From positions 189,040,270 to 189,104,269 of the forward strand of contig NC_081415.1 in NCBI RefSeq assembly GCF_030272615.1: a DNA stretch of 64,000 nt, written 5' to 3'. The stretch's first letter is position 1. Each line of letters starts with the position of its first letter. The position numbers and the translations under genes were made by a program. This stretch comes from Cryptomeria japonica (Eukaryota; Streptophyta; Pinopsida; Cupressales; Cupressaceae). Below, piece by piece: positions 12,921 to 23,350 of the stretch. The notes beneath the pieces are model-generated. The model was not told the DNA's origin. It saw nothing but the letters and a program-made list of their open reading frames with translations, and made no database searches.

Positions 12921-12954
12921 GAGCTGAGATCTCTCCTCCATGTAATGTTTTCTG

Positions 12955-13005
12955 GAATTAATATAAAGGGTATTGCCCCCTAGGCAGATCTTACCTAAAA
13001 AAAAA
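12955..13005 (+). other. LINE-1 3' tail: conserved GGGTATTGCCCC motif and poly(A)
   Basis: The last bases carry ATATAAAGGGTATTGCCCCC (12961-12980), able to form a small GGG/CCC hairpin, followed about 16 bases later by an A-run that abuts the TSD. A near copy (ACAAGGGTGTTGCCCCTC) sits at about 60692-60709 before another A-rich end. A conserved 3' hairpin is known in some LINEs as the site where their own reverse transcriptase starts; that role here is an inference. Confidence 0.6.
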
Positions 13006-13046
13006 TAGATACTTTATTTAAATTATTGCAACATAATAAAACCATA

Positions 13047-13108
13047 TATGTATCTGTATATGTATATGTATGCATGTATGAATGTATATGTATGTATGTG
13101 TGCATATA

Positions 13109-13143
<35 letters not shown>

Positions 13144-13265
13144 ATATGTATGTGTGTGTGTATGTGTGTGTGTGCATGTGTGTGTGTGTACACACACATG
13201 CGCGCACACAGACATGACACACACACAGAGACATACATACATACATATACATATACATACATACA
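13047..13265. repeat. compound TG/CA microsatellite with inverted halves
   Basis: TGTATG/TG repeats run to about 13189 and switch directly to CA/CATA repeats up to 13265 (centre GTGTGTGTACACACACAT). The two halves are reverse complements, so the block can fold into a long imperfect hairpin. Apparent open frames here are repeat translations. Confidence 0.9.
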
Positions 13266-13385
13266 TGGGATGAGTAAATTATTTTCTAGTTTCGTGTGTT
13301 TACCTCATTCATAATTATTAATTTATTTTCTAACATTTGACATTTGAGATCAATGTTAGATTATTATAGCATATCTCCTATCAAA

Positions 13386-13386
<1 letters not shown>

Positions 13387-13466
<80 letters not shown>

Positions 13467-13602
13467 ATATGTATATGTATATGTATGTGTATATGTATAT
13501 GTGTATTTATGTCTCTGTATGTGTGTGTGTGTGTGTATAGATGTATGTATGTATGTGTGCGTATGTGTGTGCGTGTGTGCATGTGTGCGTGTGTGCATGC
13601 AT
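13387..13602. repeat. TG/TATG microsatellite
   Basis: Long pure TG runs (13387-13412 and 13421-13460) are followed by TATG, TGTG and GCGTGTG variants to about 13602. It lies 120 bases after the first block. No gene is associated. Confidence 0.92.
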
Positions 13603-14449
13603 ATTAACAAAGATATATGGTTAAAAGAGGATATTTTAATATGAATTGTATACATGATGCAAAAACAGATTTAAGGGCAGAAATAAAAATTAGGGGTCTT
13701 ATTTAAAATTCTGTGATCTTACTAAGTGAATCCTTTGGTCAACTAGTCTAAGGGACGGGTGTCCATTATCAATGCTCTAACATGTTGAATGACCAACCAT
13801 TTTTCTTGCTTCCTAGCTTCAACAGTCTTTCATCTATTATCTTCAACTCTTCATATTGAATTTGTATGACATCCACATCCATAAAAAAAAAATCTTTGAA
13901 ATTTAAAAAAAAACAATTTTTTTAGATAAGAAACCCTTAGTGAACTAAACTCTCTAAGATGATTTCCTTTTGTTTCAAAAATATTATGAATAAATTGTTA
14001 AGCCAACTCAAGTGGATTATCTTGTTTCTTCAATCCTCTAATTTTAAGAACAAGAAATTTGAGTTGCCTTTTTGCTTGTATTTTATCATCCCTTTGTGCC
14101 CAAGTTGTATCCACATATTCGAGCTTGGAGGTAAGGTCCTTTTGGTTCACAAGGTTTGCGGAAATATCTGCCTCAAGGTTTCAAGTCTTATTTCATATTT
14201 TAAAAATCTATTATGAGTAGTTGCTGTGCTACAATAGTATTTGCTTGACTTTCGTTTTTTTGGTTGGTCAATTGTTTTTAGATAGGCATCCCATCATTTT
14301 GAGAGAGATTATTTCAAGTAGTTCAAAAATTTTGGAACAGAATTTCGAGTTCAGGCTGTGCAACCTATTTGATAAATCATTAACATATTTATTTTCATTA
14401 GAAACAACAATATATAGAGCTTGAAGTTTTTCTAACGTGTAATAGCTCT
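13603..14449. other. intergenic, no recognisable gene
   Basis: AT-rich sequence with homopolymer A and T runs near 13880-13925. Short open stretches (13959-14216, 14221-14424) show no motif. Nothing further is seen. Confidence 0.5.
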
Positions 14450-14529
14450 AGAAAGCTGCTACTTTTTTTCACCAGGTGAGCTCACAGTATCTAGGTTCCT
14501 TCCTAGAGTGGCCACCCTAGCAGCTTTCT
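14450..14529. other. cloverleaf-like cluster of palindromes
   Basis: A perfect 12-bp outer stem (AGAAAGCTGCTA at 14450-14461 with TAGCAGCTTTCT at 14518-14529) encloses three further palindromes. They are GTGAGCTCAC (14476-14485), TCTAGG/CCTAGA (14490-14495 with 14502-14507) and GTGGCCAC (14508-14515). The 80-base unit can be drawn as a multi-branched structure. It lacks tRNA A and B boxes and the hammerhead core. It lies about 740 bases beyond the stop of the PPR gene, possibly outside its transcript. Function unknown. Confidence 0.55.
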
Positions 14530-15264
14530 TCATTCGGTACGTTTCACCATAGGGTACATGCAAACAGTTTGACGAACTGTACGTAACAAATTGATTTAAA
14601 ATACCTTAAAACAAAGGTATAGATGCTTGTGACCTGTATGATGGTTTTATTTCTGGAGGAGGCCTGCTCCTCTCAAAACCCACAATCTGTTCCCACAATC
14701 AAATTTGGTCCCTGATGGGAACCCTTTTCCTACATGCAAGTCCTTTAGCCTCCCCAAATCTGCTCAGCAGTTGCAACTTCTTTGTTGCAAATGATGCTAG
14801 CGTCTAGGATACATGGGCATGCCATATCTAGTCGCATTACAATTTTCCATATAAAGGAGTTGTTTCCATAAAAATGTGATCTAATATCCTCAGATGTCAT
14901 ATCCATTTACTTCAAGCATCCCTCTCCCAATGGTCTTTCTCATTCTCTACCTCTTCCAGATTTCATTGCAGAAACGTGCGGGCTTCCTGAGAAACAGTTC
15001 AATGTCGTGACACCATTATGGTATCATACAAAAGGGCTTCAAAAAATACTCCATCAGTATATATAGGCAGTGATGCACAATGCAAACTAGTCATTTGATT
15101 TATGAAGTCAACATTATGGTCTCGATCTTCAAACACTCAGGATAAACAGATTTTGAAAACTTCTGATAAAATCCGATCCATTCTTTATCCCTGCAGGTCT
15201 CACACATTTAACCTTCTTATAGAGCAACAAATTGCTTCACTTAGCGTCATCAATAATCTCCGCA
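14530..15264 (-). other. 3' flank of the PPR gene
   Basis: No other gene is visible here. On the minus strand an AATAAA-type hexamer occurs at about 14647-14652, roughly 610 bases after the stop codon, and could serve a long 3' UTR; nearer signals are not obvious. Confidence 0.35.
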
Positions 15265-17952
15265 TCACCAATAATCTCCGCAAGAACATTGTCCTTGTTC
15301 GAAATGATGGAACCGGTTCCCATCCCTCACAACAATTTGTCTTGCTAGAATCTTGGAGATAAATTTGGTTGCAGTGTGGCACTCAACACATACTCGAAGG
15401 TTCTTGACAACTCTAATAGTTGTTCCAGGTGGTGTGTTTAACAATCCAAATGCAATTGCCAACTTCTCACTGTGGTGGCAAAGGAATAACTCTTTTTCCT
15501 CCTCCTCCACATCATTAAGTACATGTTTTGAATCTGGAAAATACCCTGCCAACTTCATCCTCCAGGATAATTTCTCCAACTCTTCATATATCTCCTGTGT
15601 CTGTGGGTGTGATCTATCTCCTACAGAAAAAACGTGAATCATTTTATGATCTTCAATCCAACTACATCCAGGTACCTTTTTAACTTCTCTATCTTGCATC
15701 AATTTCCTTACCATATGAACCTCAACCCACCTGCCCACATCTGCATAAATGTTTGAAAGAAGAACATATGTTGCAGCATTTTTAGGATCCAGCTCAAAAA
15801 GAAGAGTGGCTGTAAATACCCCTAACCTTATTTTATTATGTGATCTACAGGCACCTAGCAAACATGCCCACACAACCACCACAGGTATAATCGGCATTTT
15901 TATGATAAATTTTAGAGTTTCCTCAAGATAACCAGCACGGCCAAGAAGGTCGGCCATGCACACATAATGATCAATTGTAGGCATAATGCAATAAGAATCA
16001 CTCATGCCAATGAAGTATTTACAACCCTCATCCACTAGACCTGCATGGCTGCATGCATATAATACGCAAGCAAAGCTTACATGATTAGGGCATGTTCCAG
16101 AATTTTTCATCAGTTCAAAGACTTCAAGAGAATCTTTGCACAGGCCATTTTGTGCATATCCCGCAACCATGGCATTCCACGAGATGACATCTTTTTGAGA
16201 AAATTTGTCAAACAGTTCACGTGCCTTGTGAATACTCCCACATTTTGCATACATGTCTATTAGGGCATTTGCAATAATGACATGTGACCAAAATCCGCTT
16301 TCAATTACACTTCGATGGATGTCCATACCGTGTTCTAAAGATCCGAGTTTTGCACATGCTGGAAGGATGCTGGCAAAGGTTGTGGATGCTGGCTTTACAC
16401 CTGCCAATTGCATTTGCTTAAAAGTTTCCACGGCCTTTTCAACCAACCCATTTTGTGCATATCCTGCAATCAGTGCAGTCCATGAGACCACATCTCTTTG
16501 AGGCATTTTCTCAAACATCTTATGTGCCTTGTGTATACTTCCACATTTGGCATACATGTCTATCAGTGCATTCATAACTACGACATTTGACAACAATCCA
16601 CTTTCAATTATGATTTGATGGATGTGCATACCTAGTTCTAAACCTCCCATTGTGGCACAGGCTGGGAGGATGCTGGCAAATGTTGTGGGGTTTGGCTTGA
16701 GACCTGCCAATTGCATTTGTGTGAATGCCTCCAAAGCCTTTTCAACAAATCCATTTTGTGCATATCCTGCAACCATGGCGTTCCACGAGACGACATCTGG
16801 TCGAGGCATTTCTTTAAAAAGTCTTAAGGCCTGGTCAAGAACACAATTTTGTGCATATCCTGCGATCATTGCAGTCCAGGAGACCACATCTCTGTGCATC
16901 ATTTTGTCAAACAGTTCACGTGCCTTATGTAGGCTCGCACATTTTGCGTACATGTCTATCAGAGCATTTGCAACTTGGACACTAGATAACAATCCACTTT
17001 TGATTATGCTTTGATGAATTACCATACCCTGTTCTAAATCTGCCCATTTGGAACATGCTGAGAGGATGCTGACAAAGGTTGTAGAGTTCGGCTTTAAACC
17101 TGCCAATTGCATTTGCTTAAAAGCATCCAAGGCCTTTTCAAAGAACCCATTTTGTGCATAACCTGCAACTATGGCACTCCAAGAGATAACGTCAGGTTCA
17201 GGCATTTCTTTGAAAAGCCTTAAAGCCTCGTTAATAACACCATTTTGTGCATATCCTGAAATCATCGCATTCCATGAGACCACATTTTTCTCAGGCATTT
17301 TATCAAACACCTCGCGTGCCCTGTGTATGCTCCCACATTTTGCATACATGTCTACCAGTGCATTCTCAACTACTAAATCGGGCACAATCCCCCTTTCCAT
17401 TATGCTTCGATGGATATCCAGACCCTGATCCAAAGCTCCTATTTTGGCACAGGCTGGGAGTATGCTTGCAAAGGCGAACTGATCAGGTTGGACATCTGTT
17501 CTCTGCATTTGATGAAACAGTGCCAATGCCTCGTGAGGAAACCCATGTCTTCGGTAAGCTGCAAGGATGGCATTCCATGAGAATCCGTCTCGTTCTTTCA
17601 TATCGTCAAAAACTTTACGAGCATCCACCAATTCCCCGCACTTCACATACATGTTGACAAGGTTATTCTGGAAAAACGTGCGTTTAGCAAATACAAATCC
17701 CCTGCAGCTGATTAGAGAGCGGATTTGTGGATTGATGGTAATGTGGGTGTGCGATAATTGAAGATATTTAAAACAGTGTACGGAGGAGTTGCGTGTAGTA
17801 AGCAGAATGGGTGCCTGTAGCACCTCTATCAACAAACGCTCTCTATATAACGTTGAGAAATTGAGATTGGCAGTGAATGTCATTGACATTGTATAATTAT
17901 AGTTACAGCGCTGGAAATGAGCATAACAACCATTCAACAGAGCCGCCACCAT
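15265..17952 (-). CDS. PPR-DYW protein, predicted organellar C-to-U RNA editing factor (895 aa)
   Basis: Proteins of this class enter mitochondria or plastids, bind one RNA site through their PPR tract and deaminate a cytidine with the DYW domain. The single uninterrupted frame, without introns, starts at an ATG in good plant context (AACAATGG). Residues 1 to about 90 hold a presequence-like region rich in Arg, Ser and Thr. PLS-type PPR repeats follow from about 95 to 650, with many NALIDMYAKCGSIHKARELF and VVSWNAM(I/V)AGYAQNG units. The E region contains PGCSWIE (761-767). The DYW domain has HSEKLA (827-832; zinc His and catalytic Glu829), CVECH (855-859) and the ending CSCGDYW (889-895). 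All expected catalytic and zinc residues are present. Residues 222-353 and 354-485 are a 132-aa tandem duplication. Two TATAAA motifs lie only 6 and 17 bases upstream of the ATG, so a start at Met22 or Met24 cannot be excluded. The RNA target is unknown. Confidence 0.95.
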   Translation of the reverse strand: MVAALLNGCYAHFQRCNYNYTMSMTFTANLNFSTLYRERLLIEVLQAPILLTTRNSSVHCFKYLQLSHTHITINPQIRSLISCRGFVFAKRTFFQNNLVNMYVKCGELVDARKVFDDMKERDGFSWNAILAAYRRHGFPHEALALFHQMQRTDVQPDQFAFASILPACAKIGALDQGLDIHRSIMERGIVPDLVVENALVDMYAKCGSIHRAREVFDKMPEKNVVSWNAMISGYAQNGVINEALRLFKEMPEPDVISWSAIVAGYAQNGFFEKALDAFKQMQLAGLKPNSTTFVSILSACSKWADLEQGMVIHQSIIKSGLLSSVQVANALIDMYAKCASLHKARELFDKMMHRDVVSWTAMIAGYAQNCVLDQALRLFKEMPRPDVVSWNAMVAGYAQNGFVEKALEAFTQMQLAGLKPNPTTFASILPACATMGGLELGMHIHQIIIESGLLSNVVVMNALIDMYAKCGSIHKAHKMFEKMPQRDVVSWTALIAGYAQNGLVEKAVETFKQMQLAGVKPASTTFASILPACAKLGSLEHGMDIHRSVIESGFWSHVIIANALIDMYAKCGSIHKARELFDKFSQKDVISWNAMVAGYAQNGLCKDSLEVFELMKNSGTCPNHVSFACVLYACSHAGLVDEGCKYFIGMSDSYCIMPTIDHYVCMADLLGRAGYLEETLKFIIKMPIIPVVVVWACLLGACRSHNKIRLGVFTATLLFELDPKNAATYVLLSNIYADVGRWVEVHMVRKLMQDREVKKVPGCSWIEDHKMIHVFSVGDRSHPQTQEIYEELEKLSWRMKLAGYFPDSKHVLNDVEEEEKELFLCHHSEKLAIAFGLLNTPPGTTIRVVKNLRVCVECHTATKFISKILARQIVVRDGNRFHHFEQGQCSCGDYW

Positions 17953-18806
17953 TGTTGTTTATAAATGGTTTATAGAAATATGCATTGTGATTCAATGCAC
18001 TACTACCAAATGGCATGACTAGAGTCACAATGTTGTTCAGTCTGCTTTAACTAAAACTTATAGTTGGCAATTCGCTGCTGAAGAAGCAAATAGCTCCCAG
18101 TGCCTCCTGGCATTAATGCTCTAGAACTATCAACAGTTTTACTGTTCGAAGACAAAAACTATGTTACAGGGAGAGGATCTAGTAGTTGTGCACCCTAACT
18201 TATAGTTTTTCAAAATCTTATGTGAGAATTTCAAATCATTCCCATTTTTTTATATAGCTCACTTGACAAGTCTCCTTATAACTAATGTTTCAAGGCCACT
18301 TCATCAAGTATGGTTCCACATCAACATGTTTTTTGTCAAGGTGTCCAAAACAGCCCAAAAAACAAAGTGAGACCAATAATTGTACAAAAGATGCCCCTAT
18401 ACTTGTGTAGTTGATGTGGCATCACATGATTGGTTGTTTTTTACAACTAATGGTACATTTCATAGCAATAACAACTTTAACTCGCAACTATTGGTACAAT
18501 GTATTGTAATTATTAATACATAAACACACAAAAATTGATATTTATGTTTCAAGCAATAGTTTTTATTTGTACTATTATTGGAGCAAAAAGTATCAACAAT
18601 CCTCACAACTATTCATACATGCTCAACTACTGGTGCTCTTGCCCTATTGCATGAGGTTTTCATTTAAACCTATCACACGTTTGTAACCAATCTTCCATCT
18701 GCTACATAGGGCCAGAAAAAAATAGGCTAGAAAACTGCAAATCTTTATAATGGCCCAACCAACACACTTTAATTGTTGACTATTTAGAGTAGCAATGTTT
18801 ATGCAT
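17953..18806. other. 5' flank of the PPR gene, no other gene
   Basis: This AT-rich upstream region contains the TATAAA motifs near 17958-17974 on the minus strand. I see no second open frame or RNA gene. Confidence 0.45.
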
Positions 18807-18928
18807 CACCAAAAGGGTGACAGTTTTTTGAATTTAATAATTAAATTAAAAATTAGAGTACAATTATTTTTTGATTTTTAATTTAATTATTAAAATTTCA
18901 AACTATCTTATCACAGGTCCTTTTGGTG
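18807..18928. mobile_element. MITE-like foldback element
   Basis: The 122-bp unit starts CACCAAAAGG and ends CCTTTTGGTG. Inside, an almost perfect inverted pair of about 29 bases (AATTTAATAATTAAATTAAA against its complement) surrounds a 14-16 base loop centred near 18863. Size, AT-richness and terminal inverted repeats fit a miniature inverted-repeat element. A clear target-site duplication is not visible, so the class is uncertain. Confidence 0.5.
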
Positions 18929-19360
18929 CCTACATAGACAATTCGACCTAGAGTGGCCAGGTTGGTGGGGCCCACATGACCCGTCCTTGCCGTTCCTTAT
19001 AATTTTTCCTTTCTAATTTCGAGGTTTTCTGTTACCATAATCTTTTTCTTTTTCTTTTTTTGGTTCTCGTAGTTTGTTTGTTTTTTATATTGCATATAAG
19101 GAGAAAAGACTATTACAAAAGCATGTATCGTTTTTCTACATGGATCGCAGGTCCAATCTTCGCAAGTCTAGAAGATTACTGTGAACTATAAACAGAGATG
19201 TACAGAGTTATACATATGCTACTATAAAGCATAATTTCAAAAATGTACACAATGCTCATATTTGTCGAACTGACATGCTATGTCCAGATCACAGCAGCGT
19301 CTGCTCCTAAACCACTTCCACCCAAGTAGTCCACCCCAGGGGACTCTCCATCCACACAGC

Positions 19361-22300
19361 TTACTTGCCTTCGAGTACTTGTGAGAGCATCTGAATCTGG
19401 TCTTTAACTAGGTCTCTGATTTTGGCAACCTCTAGTCCAAGGTTCTCCATTGCTAGGTCAAGGTCTTGCTTTCCTCTTGTTGCATGTCTCCATTTGAATC
19501 CATTCTCCATCTCATGAAGGTACATCTTTGCATTTTCATCCTTAAAGAACCTAAGGAACTTATGCTTCTCAATATTCATTGTCACGGAGACTTGCAAAAT
19601 AATGTTGTGAAGGGTGAGTCCACGAAAAGACTAAGTAAGAGCCCTACCTATGCCTTGAAATTTATCTTCATTTCTGATTTTCCATATATACCGTAAAGTT
19701 TCAATGGAAAAAATATGCCAAAATAGATTAGTGTCTTTTTTCAGACCCTTAATATATCCAATTAGAACATCAAACACAGTTAATTGGTTAGGAATAAAGA
19801 TACCGAATAACAACCATATTTCTCTAGCAATACTACATTCAAAGAAAATGTGTCTAACCGATTCAGGAACCCTACAAACATTGCAAATATCACAATTATT
19901 ATGGTCTTTTCTGAAAGGCAGCCTGTTGATAATCAAAAGCCATTTAAAACATTTTTCTTTGGGTGCAACAAGACTACTCCGTAATCCTGAAAAACACCTT
20001 CTGCCACTATTTTATTGAAAAATCTGCAAGCCATAACTTGTTCATATATAATATAATGGATTCAGCATATGTTAGAGTCTTATAAATATTGATAGCTTTG
20101 ATATTAGACACAGGTATAGTATTATTCCATAAAAAATCATTACAATTATCATTAGTAATCTTGCACTTTTTGGGCAACTCAAGGTTACCACAAGCTTTTT
20201 TCATCATGTTATAGGTCCGCTTGTGGGAATCTTGCAAATCAAATCTACCTTTGAGGATATCCCAACTAAGAATCATGTCATCCTCAATAATGTCTATAAA
20301 GCAGCAAATACCTTTTGTGGCCCAGGCTTTAGCAGAGCACCCTTGCGTAAGAGCAAGAGGTCTAGAGGAGTGAAAGAGGTTCCACCAAATGGATCTACCC
20401 CCATGGATGAACTCATTGTTGCTGACCCTAGTATTGTTGATGAAGGGCCTAATACTTTCCTAGGCCTTCCAAATAGACTTAAAGACACTCGAGCCCTACA
20501 TTGAGATTGCAAAGTCTCCAGCCACTAGGTCACAAAAAGGTAGGGATTTCCAAGATTTGGCCTTTTTCGGTACAGCCCTCAGGATGTTATTTCTTACCAA
20601 AATTTTCCAAGGTTCATTGCCATCAAATGCCTGGAAGATCCATTTTTCCGCAAGAGTAGTCCCTTGGATTCTCAAATCCTTTAACCCTAGTCCTCCCAGA
20701 CTCTTTTCCTTGTGACACCATTCCCATCTAACAGAATGCATCTTTTTATTTCCTTTCCCATCGGACCAAAGGAAATTCTTGATGGTTTTTTGAATTTCTA
20801 GGATTTGGTAGTTGGAGAACATCCACACCGAGGAGTAATATATGTTATAAGAAGATAAAAAAATTTAACACACCTGCACTCTTCTAGTGAGCGAGAGATA
20901 CCTATTATTTCACTTATTGAGCTTTTTGTCAATCTTGCTTCTGACCCATAACCACATTTCCTTGAGAGATGGTGAGATGGCAAAGGGAATTCCCAGATAT
21001 CTGACTATCCTATTTGGGCTCCCCCATTGGACCCCAAACTGTTGTAACCACTCTGGAGGCTGATCCTCCCAACCAAGCATGGTAGATTTGACCTGAGAAA
21101 CTTTAGCTCTTGAGATCTCCCCTTAAAACCTAATTTTGCCCTCCAAGGCCTCCATATTTGGTTTACTAAGTTTTATAAAGAGTGTCGTGTCATCAGCAAA
21201 TTGAGCATTAATTAGCTCATCACCATTTGGAATTTTGACACCTTGTACTTTAGGGGAGCTGGTAAGGTCCCTTAGGATGTAGTACAGGGCATCAGAGGAA
21301 ATAACGAAGAGAGCAGGGGCTAGAGGGCAACCCTGTCTAATAGACCTACTAAGAGTGATATTCTATGAAAGGGAACCATTAAATTCCACCTGGGCCAATG
21401 CATCTTTGAGGAGAATCATCGCCCATTTGCAAAACTCTGCTGGAAAGCCAAATGCTTCTAAGATCATTAGAATGAACCCCCATTCCACCCTATCATATGC
21501 ATTCTAGAAGTCTAGGAGGAACATGGCCGCATTCTGCCCTGATATCTTTACCCACTCCATGGCCTCCCAGCTGGTGATTAAATTTTCAAGGATGTATCTT
21601 CCCTTGATGAACCTTGTTTACGTGGGACAAATGAACTTAGGCAGTAAAGTCTCTATCCTGGTAGCAAGAGCTTTAGCCAGTATTTTATAGGAGACATTGA
21701 GAAGCGTTATTGGTCTCTATTTTTTAATAAGAGACTTGTCTCCTTCTTTGGGTAGCAACTTAATAATCCCTTTGTTAATTCATTCACCTAGGGAACCAGT
21801 CTCAAAGGCCTCTGATTATAGATCATGAAGGTCTTGACAAACCCATTCCTCATTAGCTTTGTAAAATTCAACAGGCAAACCATCTGGGCCTAGGGTTTTG
21901 TCATTGTTCAGACTTTTAATAGCAACTTTTAGCTCTTCCATTGAGATGGGACCCCCCAACGCTTGAGCATCCTCTACAGTAATCTTAGAGGGGATAATCA
22001 TCCTGCACTTTTCTCTAGCATCTTGAGAGTTAATGGAGTCTTCTGAGGTGAAGAGGCCTTTGTAGTACAGATAAAAGGCCTCCTTAATATCATCAAGTTC
22101 CACAACTTCTTTGTTATCTATCCAAATCCTATCAATTTTCTCTCTACACTACTTTTGTTTCAACATATTGAAGAAGAATTTAGATCTTTTGTCACCGAAT
22201 TGCATCCAATGGGCTCGAGCCCTGATCATGGCCCCTCTAATCTTAGATTGTTGGTGTTTCCTGAGATTGTCCCTTGCTAGGGCTACTTTGTGTGACAGTT

Positions 22301-23330
22301 CTATCTTGCAAGGACTATCTTGGATCTCTGCCTCGCATAGGTGAAGTTTATCAGATAGTTTTCTCTCCTTCCACCTATAGTCTTTAGCTTTCTTCTGCCC
22401 TATAGTTTGCAAAAGCACCCACCAACTATTGACTTTTTGATTCCATCTGCTTATGTTAGAACTCAAATCTTTATTGCCTTTGTTGAATAGTCTAAAATTT
22501 TTTAGTGCGCTCAAAACATCCGGGTCCTTTAGTAAATTGGTGTTTAGGAAGAATTTGTCTCCTTCATTTCCTTGCCTCTCAAAAGAGTCTCTAAGCCTAA
22601 TCTAAGAGATGATTGGATGATGGTCTGATAGTGAGGTTGGATAAACTATCACAGTGTTACCATTCTTGTCTGGATCAAAGGAGAATTGCTCTCTGTCAAC
22701 ATAAAACATGTCCAGCCTACAATAGATCCTATGCTTTCCTCTCTAGTAGTTGCATCGTGTGTACCAAATTCCTGTGGCCTCCTTCATATTGCTTAATAGG
22801 GGGTCAAAAAGTTTTTTCCAGCTTTTCATTCTCTTCCAATGTAATTTCTTCGTTCCTTTCCATTCCATAGGAACACCACCACATTTATCCTCATGAGATT
22901 AAAACATATTAAAGTCTCCCCCAATAATCCATGGTATATCTGGGAGGGCTGCAATCCAATCCCACAAAACAATCCTCTCCCTGTAGTCATTGGAGGCGTA
23001 GATTGAACATATGCCAAAGATGGTTCCGTTAATGTCTAAAGAGGCCCAAACCGCTCTGTTACACGGTGAACATCCTTGGTCCACTATGTGGTCCTTCCAC
23101 TTGGGATTGATGAGTATCCCAACACATCCTCTACCTTTATCATGATTTGAACAAACCTTAATAGAGTCTTTCCATATAAACTCTAAGTTGATTTCCAATG
23201 TAAACTTAACAACCTTAAGTTCTTGAAACATAACAATATCTGCATCCTTATGTTGATTGACAAACTTCCTGACTAGCTACTTTCTATCTAGTGACTCCAG
23301 ACCCCTAATGTTCCATGAGATGCACTTCAT
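19361..23330 (-). pseudogene. LINE-2 ORF2: endonuclease, reverse transcriptase, zf-RVT (decayed)
   Basis: The frame opens at ATG 23330 with MKCISWNIRGLESLDRK. Endonuclease motifs are DIVMFQELKV, then NPKWKDH, then WIIGGDFNMF (ending near 22899). Reverse transcriptase pieces include LGPDGLPVEFYKANEEW (about 21900-21840), RPITLLNVSYKILAKALATR (about 21720-21660), RQGCPLAPALF (about 21330), QFADDTTLF (about 21200) and SLGGLGLKDLR (about 20690). A typical SIRPFINNTRVSNN linker follows near 20450. A zf-RVT motif CDICNVCRVPESVRHIFFEC closes the enzyme (about 19905-19840), then a short tail to 19361. Stops in frame are mostly TAG, TAA and TGA at positions where relatives have Gln or Trp. At least one frameshift lies between about 20007 and 19936. 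RNase H is absent. Confidence 0.82.
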
Positions 23331-23350
23331 CATAACAAGATGCAAAATTT

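Larger units (their letters stand above)
3814..13005 (+). mobile_element. LINE-1: full-length L1-clade non-LTR retrotransposon with two nested LTRs
   Basis: The element is bounded by a 15-bp TSD with one mismatch: TAGATACGTTATTTA at 3799-3813 and TAGATACTTTATTTA at 13006-13020. The right copy directly follows an A-run (12997-13005). Order inside is ORF1 (gag-like with a zinc knuckle), ORF2 (endonuclease, reverse transcriptase, zinc-binding region, RNase H) and a 3' tail. Removing the two inserted LTRs with one TSD copy each leaves about 6.35 kb, a normal plant L1 length. Both ORFs stay in one frame over long distances but contain many nonsense codons, so the copy is dead. Only 18 bases separate the left TSD from the first ATG, so some 5' UTR may be missing. 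Confidence 0.9.

Noticed and set aside
13018-13655. Many overlapping open frames rich in Cys-Val and Thr-His
   Set aside because: They are translations of TG/CA microsatellites on both strands, with no gene signal.
14450-14529. tRNA or hammerhead ribozyme
   Set aside because: No A/B boxes, no T-loop consensus and no CUGANGA/GAAA hammerhead core in the right arrangement.
15353-17761. Plus-strand open frames opposite the PPR gene
   Set aside because: They are antisense shadows of the repeated PPR motifs.
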